This document shows, piece by piece, positions 1-5,025 of a stretch of 10,430 nucleotides of DNA. The position numbers and the translations under genes were made by a program. The stretch lies in contig CAVZRO010000004.1 in NCBI GenBank assembly GCA_963777625.1, positions 1-10,430 of the forward strand. Reading direction: 5' to 3'. This stretch comes from DATDIC01 sp963777625 (GTDB lineage: Bacteria > Pseudomonadota > Alphaproteobacteria > Acetobacterales > Acetobacteraceae). The number at the start of each line of letters is the position of its first letter. Position 1 is the stretch's first letter. The notes below the pieces were generated by a model. That model saw only the letters and a program-made list of their open reading frames with translations. It searched no databases and was not told the origin of the DNA.

Positions 1-197
1 TATCATTCCGCTCTTTGGCCTGCTGCTCCTGCTGCTGCAACATCGCCTGTGCCGTTCCCAGGATGGGAGCATAAGCGGTTCACGATGAAGGGCTCGTGTT
101 CCCGGATTCGCTCCTTCGAGAGCGTGACTCACGCTTGCCCGCGATTCGGACTGAACTTTTCTGCGATCGGATGCCGGATAACATCGGAGACATCGCC
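1..197. other. Left-edge fragment and upstream region of the hydrolase
   Basis: Two readings of the edge compete. On the + strand, frame 2 is open from base 2 to a TGA at 86-88 and encodes 28 residues with a Leu-rich stretch, like the end of a membrane segment. On the - strand, an ATG at 43-41 opens a frame running off the window that begins with a Gln/Glu-rich peptide (MLQQQEQQAKERND). The poly-Leu and poly-Gln readings are shadows of each other, so at most one is real, and 40-90 bases cannot decide it. No convincing ribosome site supports the minus start. Bases 89-197 look non-coding and contain a perfect inverted repeat at 121-135, 63 bases before the hydrolase start. I see no clear -35/-10 pair. 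Confidence 0.25.
121..135. promoter_or_regulatory. 15-bp inverted repeat upstream of the hydrolase, possible operator
   Basis: The sequence AGCGTGACTCACGCT is a perfect dyad with 7-base arms around a single C. Its centre is 70 bases upstream of the hydrolase ATG. The inner arms GCGTGA/TCACGC recur with a 2-base centre at 6928-6941, also upstream of an exported-protein gene. A small regulator-binding site is the simplest guess. A weak hairpin (5-bp stem, 5-base loop) is the alternative. No protein has been linked to it. Confidence 0.3.
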
Positions 198-965
198 ATG
201 ATGGGCCGTCGTACATTGGGTGCCGCGGTAGCGGGCGGGACAGTGGCCACGCTACTGCCGAGCCCGACCCGCGCCGAGAAACTTCCCGAGGTCCGAAACG
301 TCGTCCTGGTCCACGGCCTGTTCGCGGATGGGTCATGCTGGTCCGAGGTGATCGCACGCTTGCAGGCGGCGGGGCTGAACGTGACCTCCGTGCAGAACCC
401 GCTGACCACGCTGGACAACGCAGTGGCGGAGACCCAGCGGGTGCTGGCCCGGCAGGACGGGCCGACGGTACTGGCGGGCCACTCATTCTCCGGAATGATC
501 GTGACGGAGGTCGGGGTCGACCCGAAGGTGTCCGCCGTGGTCTATGTCGCGGCGCGGGCGCCGGACGCGGGTGAGGATTACACGGCGCTCGCCAACCGGT
601 TCCCCACGCCGCCTGCCTCGGCGGGCGTCGTCTTCGATGGCGACGAAGGACGGCTCACCGAGGCTGCCTTCCTGCGCGACTTCGCGGGCGACCTGCCCGA
701 GGCGAAGGCCAAGGTGCTCTATGCCGTGCAGCAGCCCTTTCATCGGGCTCTCCTTGCCGGCAAGACCCGCCACGCCGCGTGGCGTTCGAAGCCGAGCTTC
801 TATGCGGTTTCGACGGAAGACCGGACGATCAACCCCGATCTGGAGCGCTTCATGGCGAAGCGCATGAAAGCGACCATCATCGAGGTGAAAGCCAGCCACC
901 TGTCGCTCATCTCGCATCCCCAAGAGATCAGCGACCTGATCCTGCAGGCATCGGGGCGCATATGA
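198..965 (+). CDS. Exported alpha/beta-fold hydrolase (esterase-like)
   Basis: This 255-residue alpha/beta hydrolase resembles the MhpC/AB_hydrolase_6-type esterase group. The Ser nucleophile lies in GHSFSG (residues 94-99, Ser96). A His-Gly pair for the oxyanion region follows the first strand (39-40). Asp208 (STEDRT) and His234 (ASHLSL) fit the acid and base of the triad. The N-terminus MMGRRTLGAA followed by a short hydrophobic run and a Pro/Ala-rich stretch looks like a twin-arginine (Tat) signal, so the enzyme probably acts in the periplasm. The frame is open upstream to a GTG at 96, but I chose ATG 198 because GGAGA at 186-190 lies 7 bases before it and the signal peptide starts there. 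The next ATG (201) is nearly equivalent. The substrate cannot be told: members hydrolyse esters, lactones or other small molecules. A GMC dehydrogenase follows 108 bases later, which may hint at alcohol or ester metabolism. Confidence 0.85.
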   Translation: MMGRRTLGAAVAGGTVATLLPSPTRAEKLPEVRNVVLVHGLFADGSCWSEVIARLQAAGLNVTSVQNPLTTLDNAVAETQRVLARQDGPTVLAGHSFSGMIVTEVGVDPKVSAVVYVAARAPDAGEDYTALANRFPTPPASAGVVFDGDEGRLTEAAFLRDFAGDLPEAKAKVLYAVQQPFHRALLAGKTRHAAWRSKPSFYAVSTEDRTINPDLERFMAKRMKATIIEVKASHLSLISHPQEISDLILQASGRI

Positions 966-1056
966 GGGTGCTCCGCCACGGAGATTAGCCCGGAGCGGCC
1001 CGATCGCATTCTCTTTTCCCCGGGCTCCGTCGGGTTATCATCCGGCGAACGTCCCC

Positions 1057-1064
1057 GGGAGGAA
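1057..1064 (+). promoter_or_regulatory. Ribosome binding site of the GMC dehydrogenase
   Basis: GGGAGGAA lies 9 bases before the ATG at 1074 and is a strong Shine-Dalgarno match. It fixes that start, which also begins the protein just before its FAD-binding strand. Confidence 0.75.
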
Positions 1065-1073
1065 CCGCCGTCA

Positions 1074-2675
1074 ATGCCAACCGACCCCGAATTCGACTTC
1101 ATCATCGTCGGTGCCGGCTCAGCCGGCTGCGTGCTCGCCAACCGGCTCTCGGCCGACCCGCGGAACCGCGTCCTGCTGCTGGAGGCCGGCGGCAACGACA
1201 CCAACATGTGGATCCACATCCCGGCCGGCTTCTTCCGCAACATCTACCACCCGAAAATCACCTGGCAGTGGCAGACCGAGCCGGTGCCCCAGCTTCATGA
1301 TCGCAGCCTCCCCTGGCCGCGCGGCAAGGTGCTGGGCGGATCCAGCTCGATCAACGGGCTGATCTACATCCGCGGGCAGAAGCAGGATTTCGACCTGTGG
1401 CGGCAGCTCGGCTGCACCGGCTGGTCGTATGACGACGTGCTGCCCTATTTCATCAAGGCCGAGGACCAGGAACGCGGCGCCAACGAGTACCATGGCAAAG
1501 GCGGCCCGCTGGCCGTGTCCGACCTGCGCTCGAAGCACGAGCTGAACGACGCGTTCGTCGCCGGGTCACAGGAGGCGGGGTATCCGTACAATCCGGATTT
1601 CAACGGCGCAGAGCAGGAAGGCGTCGGGCCGTTGCAGATCACGGTGCGCGGCATGCGCCGCTGCAGCGCCGCCCGCGGCTATCTGCGTCCCGTCATGCGG
1701 CGCCCCAATTTGAAGGTGGAAACCCGCGCGCTGGCGCATCGCGTGATGTTCGAAGGCAAGCGGGCCGTCGGGGTCGAGTTCTCCCAGCATGGCGGCATTC
1801 GCCGTATCCGCGCGCGCCGCGAGGTGATCCTGTCCGGTGGTTCGATCAACTCGCCGCAGCTTTTGCAATTGTCGGGCGTCGGTCCCGGTGAGCTGCTGCA
1901 ATCGCACGGCATCGAGGTGGTGCATGAACTTCCGGGCGTGGGCGAGAACCTGCAGGATCATATCGGCGGCAAAATCATGTACAAGGCGCGCAACCGCAAT
2001 ACCTACAACGAGATCTCCCGGGCCTGGCACCTGAAGGCGCAGGCGGGCATCCAGTATCTGCTTGCTCGTGGCGGCCCGCTGATGACCGGCGCCGGGCCGA
2101 TCGGCCTGTTCGTGAAAACCCGCCCGGAACTCGAATCTCCTGACATCCAGTACCAGTTCCTGGCCGGCAGTTTCGACAAGGCCGGCGAACCGATGCACGC
2201 CTGGCCCGGCTGCATGGCCGTCACCATCCCCTGTCGGCCGGAAAGTCGCGGCTGGCTTCGTATCCGCTCGGCGAATCCGATGGACCCGCCGGCGATGCAG
2301 CCCAACTACCTCGCGACCCAGGGCGACCGCGATACGATCGCCGCCGGCATGCGCGTGCTGCGCCGGGTGTTCCAGACCAAGGCGATGCAGAAACTGGTTA
2401 CCGAGGAGTTCATGCCCGGCCCTGACGTGCAGACCGACGAGCAATGGGTGGATCATGTCCGCAACACCGGCGGCACCACCTATCACCAGACCAGCTCCTG
2501 CACGATGGGGACGCACCCGAAGACCGTGGTCGATCCGACCCTGAAGGTACATGGGGTGGAGAGGCTGCGCGTGATCGATGCCTCGGTGATGCCGACGGTG
2601 ATCTCCGGCAATACCAATGCGGCAACGATCATGATCGCGGAGAAAGGCGCCGAAATGATCCTGCGGGAGGCATGA
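1074..2675 (+). CDS. GMC-family FAD-dependent dehydrogenase (choline dehydrogenase-like)
   Basis: This 533-residue protein is a full-length glucose-methanol-choline oxidoreductase, an FAD enzyme that oxidises primary alcohols to aldehydes. Visible landmarks in order are the dinucleotide-binding GAGSAG (13-18) with the acidic end of the second strand at EAGG (37-40), GMC signature 1 around GGSSSINGLIYIRG (88-101), and signature 2 around SGGSINSPQLLQLSGVGP (254-271). The catalytic histidine is His471 in the segment TTYHQTSSCTMG, and the second active-site residue is Asn513 in SGNTNAATIMIAEKG, the His/Asn pair known from choline oxidase-type enzymes. There is no signal peptide or membrane helix, so it is probably cytoplasmic and passes electrons to a soluble or membrane acceptor. 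The family resembles BetA, but no betaine-aldehyde dehydrogenase (betB) or betI gene is nearby, so choline is not a safe substrate call; other alcohols, including long-chain or polyether alcohols, are possible. Its stop overlaps the next gene's start. Confidence 0.93.
   Translation: MPTDPEFDFIIVGAGSAGCVLANRLSADPRNRVLLLEAGGNDTNMWIHIPAGFFRNIYHPKITWQWQTEPVPQLHDRSLPWPRGKVLGGSSSINGLIYIRGQKQDFDLWRQLGCTGWSYDDVLPYFIKAEDQERGANEYHGKGGPLAVSDLRSKHELNDAFVAGSQEAGYPYNPDFNGAEQEGVGPLQITVRGMRRCSAARGYLRPVMRRPNLKVETRALAHRVMFEGKRAVGVEFSQHGGIRRIRARREVILSGGSINSPQLLQLSGVGPGELLQSHGIEVVHELPGVGENLQDHIGGKIMYKARNRNTYNEISRAWHLKAQAGIQYLLARGGPLMTGAGPIGLFVKTRPELESPDIQYQFLAGSFDKAGEPMHAWPGCMAVTIPCRPESRGWLRIRSANPMDPPAMQPNYLATQGDRDTIAAGMRVLRRVFQTKAMQKLVTEEFMPGPDVQTDEQWVDHVRNTGGTTYHQTSSCTMGTHPKTVVDPTLKVHGVERLRVIDASVMPTVISGNTNAATIMIAEKGAEMILREA
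2665..2670 (+). promoter_or_regulatory. Misplaced Shine-Dalgarno at a stop-start overlap
   Basis: GGGAGG ends only one base before the ATG at 2672, too close for normal initiation at that codon. The ATG shares bases with the TGA of the dehydrogenase (ATGA, 2672-2675). Re-initiation by ribosomes finishing the upstream gene is the likely route, which would couple translation of the two proteins. Confidence 0.4.
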
Positions 2676-4018
2676 AGGCCGCCCCCGGCATCCGGCCGCG
2701 GCTGTTCCGCCGGGCGTGCGGCCTGGCTGCGATTGTGTTGATCGGGTCGCTCGCGGGCCATCCACGGCCGGCCGCAGCTATGCAGTTCGACCAGATGCCC
2801 TACAAGCCGGCCGAGGTGATCATCGTCGCCCGCGGACCCATCGTGCCCGGCGACGACACCCGCTTGACCGACGCGCTGTCCGCCATCCCGAAAACCACCC
2901 ACGTGTTCGCGCTGGCGGTGGACAGTCCCGGCGGCAGCGTTGCCGAGGCCGAGCTGCTGGCGGGACTCATCCGCCATCAGGCGTTGCCGGTCGTCGTCCC
3001 GTCGAACAGCACATGCGCGTCGGCCTGCTTTCTGCTGCTGGCCGCCGCGACGCGGCGCTCTGCCGCGATCGACGCGCTGATAGGAGTGCACAGCGCCAGC
3101 GACGCCGGGCAGGAGACGACTGCCTCGCTGGCGGCCACCACCGAGATGGCGCGCTACGCATCGCAATTGGGCGTGCCACCGCTGATCCTTGGGAAAATGG
3201 TGCAGACAACTCCAGGGCGCGGGGAGTGGCTGACAAGGGCCGATCTCGTTTCGATGGGGGTTGTGGTGTTTGACCCCAGCCCCGCGTCACGCCCGTCACC
3301 GACCGCGTCCTCCGCCGTGGCAGCGATGCCCGAGGCGCCCACGAACCCGGCGTCCGCGGCTCCGGCGCAGGTTCCGGCGATCGCGATGTCCCATAGTTTC
3401 GAGCAGGGAAATGCGGACCGCCGAGCCTGGGACGCCTGGCTGTCGGCGCAGCATGGCCCCTACCGGGACGGCGCGGCGTTCTGGGGAAGTCAGCACGAGC
3501 TGGCTGAACCTCGGTCGTGCTCCTCGGGCACCGATATGTCTCGCGGCGATTTTACACGGGGATGCGAGACAGCCCGGCAACGCCTGACCGCGGTCGATGC
3601 CAGACGGGCAACGGACCCCGATTACCGCAGTGGCTGGAACGCCGTGCTGGACGCACCCGGACCCGATAGCCACTCGGAAGTCGAATTCCGCGGCGTGTTC
3701 TTCTGTGCCGCCCGCGGCCCGGCGACGGTGTCGTTGAGAGTGGTTGCGTCGGCGACCTCAGCGCCGCGCAAAGCTATCTTCGGCTTCGGTCCGACCGCGA
3801 CAAATCGCAACGTGTCGTACGGGACCTTTGTGGTCGAGGGGCGGATAGACCTCTCTGGCGGCTTGCTGGAGCTGCACCCGATTTCCTGGATCGCGCAACC
3901 GGCGGGATACGAAATGGTCGGTTTGCAGGGTCGGTCGAGCGACGGCGGACGAACCTTCGCCGGACGGGTGACCGACGCGGCCGACTGCACGCGGTTCACG
4001 TTGCGGCGGCAGCGCTGA
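2672..4018 (+). CDS. Exported ClpP-fold (COG3904-like) protease-like protein with C-terminal accessory domains
   Basis: This protein has 448 residues. Residues 1-36 form a Sec signal peptide (basic start, hydrophobic core around GLAAIVLIGSLAG, likely cut after PAAA). Residues about 45-200 match the periplasmic ClpP/crotonase-fold family often labelled COG3904: SPGGS (85-89) for the oxyanion turn, Ser117 inside CASAC (115-119) as probable nucleophile with flanking cysteines, then GVHSAS (138-143). A Pro/Ala/Ser-rich linker covers about 201-238. Residues about 242-325 hold a Trp/Gly/Cys-rich segment with DRRAWDAW, SC, GC and DPDYRSGWN motifs. Residues about 337-445 look like a small beta-rich domain ending in a Cys-containing strand, a type I recall from other alphaproteobacterial exported proteins but cannot name. 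The frame is open upstream inside the dehydrogenase, but ATG 2672 is chosen because it directly precedes the signal peptide. Peptidase activity is inference from the fold. It could instead be a scaffold or a modified-activity paralogue. Confidence 0.8.
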   Translation: MKAAPGIRPRLFRRACGLAAIVLIGSLAGHPRPAAAMQFDQMPYKPAEVIIVARGPIVPGDDTRLTDALSAIPKTTHVFALAVDSPGGSVAEAELLAGLIRHQALPVVVPSNSTCASACFLLLAAATRRSAAIDALIGVHSASDAGQETTASLAATTEMARYASQLGVPPLILGKMVQTTPGRGEWLTRADLVSMGVVVFDPSPASRPSPTASSAVAAMPEAPTNPASAAPAQVPAIAMSHSFEQGNADRRAWDAWLSAQHGPYRDGAAFWGSQHELAEPRSCSSGTDMSRGDFTRGCETARQRLTAVDARRATDPDYRSGWNAVLDAPGPDSHSEVEFRGVFFCAARGPATVSLRVVASATSAPRKAIFGFGPTATNRNVSYGTFVVEGRIDLSGGLLELHPISWIAQPAGYEMVGLQGRSSDGGRTFAGRVTDAADCTRFTLRRQR

Positions 4019-4256
4019 GGCCAGCGCGGTTCGACCCCTGGTGAAACCGTGTCGGCTGATATTTCCCGAGTAATTTCATCAGCCTAAGATCACTGCGCGA
4101 TTCCAGCCGGACTGATATTGCTCGGGCGGCGCGGACCGAGCTCATCCGGTCGGATCAACAACGTCTGTTTCGCAGAAGATTCCGCTTGCGTCAGCCGAGT
4201 TCACGCTCTTGCGAATTATTACCGACGAATTGACGGATCGGCGGGGAGGATCTGCT
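4019..4256. other. 238-base intergenic region with dyads and a short direct repeat
   Basis: This is the longest gap between genes and is visibly more AT-rich than its surroundings, so it probably holds the promoter of the envelope block that follows. A 6-bp hairpin (GCGCTG/CAGCGC, 4012-4027) overlaps the preceding stop codon. A second dyad (GGCTGAT/ATCAGCC) lies at 4054-4084, and CTGATATT occurs twice, at 4056-4063 and 4112-4119. TTGACG at 4230-4235 looks like a -35 box but is too close to the start codon to work with a -10. No other promoter pair persuaded me. A short open frame across 4118-4384 lacks a ribosome site and overlaps the lipoprotein, so I do not call it. Confidence 0.5.
4054..4084. 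promoter_or_regulatory. Inverted repeat GGCTGAT-17-ATCAGCC downstream of the protease gene
   Basis: Perfect 7-base arms at 4054-4060 and 4078-4084 flank a 17-base AT-rich loop. It lies 35 bases after the protease-like stop codon. It lacks a following T-tract and its loop is large, so it is a poor intrinsic terminator. It could be an operator, a weak transcript-end structure, or part of an unrecognised promoter region. Confidence 0.3.
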
Positions 4257-5012
4257 ATGGCTGGGAGCGCGTGGCGGTTGCCTGCGACCGGAATGATCCT
4301 TGCCGGACTCTTTCTCGCCGGCTGCACGCAGACGCCGCTCAGTCCGACAGTGCAGGCGTCTCCAGGCCCCGGAAAAACATTTGACGCGTTTCAGGTCGAT
4401 GTCGGTACCTGCAAACAATTCGCCGGTGAGCAGACTGCCGGGCAGGCCACGGAGGTCAATCAGGCCGCCAGCGCGGCATTTTTCGGGACCGCGTTGGCCG
4501 GAGGCACCTCGGAAGACGCGCAGCAGGCCGTCGCTTCAGCGACGAACGGTCAGCAGGAAGCGATCCAGCAGGAATACGACAGCGCCTACGCGCAATGCAT
4601 GTACTCCAAGGGCAACATGGTGGCGGGCTATGCACCGCCGACCTCGGTGGCCGTCGCGTCGCATGAAGCCGACCCTGTGGTCCGTTCGGTGCAAAGGGAA
4701 CTGATTCGGCTCAGTTACTTGCACGGGGCGGCGGACGGCTACATGGGCCCGAGGACAGGCTCCGCAATCCGTAGTTTCGAGCGGGCGAACGGGATGGCGG
4801 TGGACAGCGCGCCGTCGGGCAGGTTGTTGGCCAAGCTGCAAGCCACGCCCACCAGCGCGAGGGCCGAGGCAGCGCCGGTCACCGCGAGTGCGCCGCCATC
4901 GTCCTGGGTCGCACCGGTCTCCGCAAGCGGCAACGCCGCTGCCCCGGCGGTTACGTCCTCCGCCCAGGCGGGACCTTCGTCGTCGGCTGGCTGGGTGGCA
5001 TCGGTGAAATAA
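4257..5012 (+). CDS. Lipoprotein with glycine-zipper-family region and peptidoglycan-binding domain
   Basis: This is a 251-residue predicted lipoprotein. The N-terminus ends in a lipobox LAGC with Cys23 as the lipidated residue. The next section (about 42-121) has the outline of the alphaproteobacterial glycine-zipper proteins: a Cys near the start (Cys52), a small-residue stretch AASAAFFGTALAGG (70-83), then a segment like the family's YDxAYxQCMYxKGN (107-120, Cys114). The Gly-rich transmembrane zipper is much shorter than usual, so it may not insert in a membrane. Residues about 137-195 match a PG_binding_1 helical bundle (VQRELIRLSYLHGAADGYMG then a second helix pair), which in other proteins binds cell-wall peptidoglycan. 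The tail from about 196 is Ala/Ser/Pro-rich with two SSxWV/AGWV-like spots. GGAGGA at 4245-4250, 6 bases upstream, supports ATG 4257 over the in-frame TTG 48 bases earlier. The next gene starts 13 bases after this stop. A structural role linking outer membrane and wall is inferred. Confidence 0.8.
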   Translation: MAGSAWRLPATGMILAGLFLAGCTQTPLSPTVQASPGPGKTFDAFQVDVGTCKQFAGEQTAGQATEVNQAASAAFFGTALAGGTSEDAQQAVASATNGQQEAIQQEYDSAYAQCMYSKGNMVAGYAPPTSVAVASHEADPVVRSVQRELIRLSYLHGAADGYMGPRTGSAIRSFERANGMAVDSAPSGRLLAKLQATPTSARAEAAPVTASAPPSSWVAPVSASGNAAAPAVTSSAQAGPSSSAGWVASVK

Positions 5013-5025
5013 CGGGAGGCGTGCC

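Noticed and set aside
966..1073. Possible terminator hairpins after the hydrolase (CTCCG-CCA-CGGAG at 971-983 and AGCCCGG/CCGGGCT at 987-1026)
   Set aside because: The first stem is only 5 bp and the second has a 26-base loop; neither is followed by a T-run.
2444..2671. In-frame N-terminal extension of the protease-like protein into the dehydrogenase gene
   Set aside because: It would bury the signal peptide in the interior and overlaps the conserved GMC C-terminus.
1074..2675. Naming the dehydrogenase betA
   Set aside because: Family motifs fit many GMC alcohol dehydrogenases, and no other choline-to-betaine gene is in view.
1566..2765. Long minus-strand frame of 399 residues opposite the dehydrogenase
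   Set aside because: It is the shadow of a clear GMC gene in high-GC DNA, has a His/Arg/Gly/Ala-rich composition without a recognisable domain, and no ribosome site.
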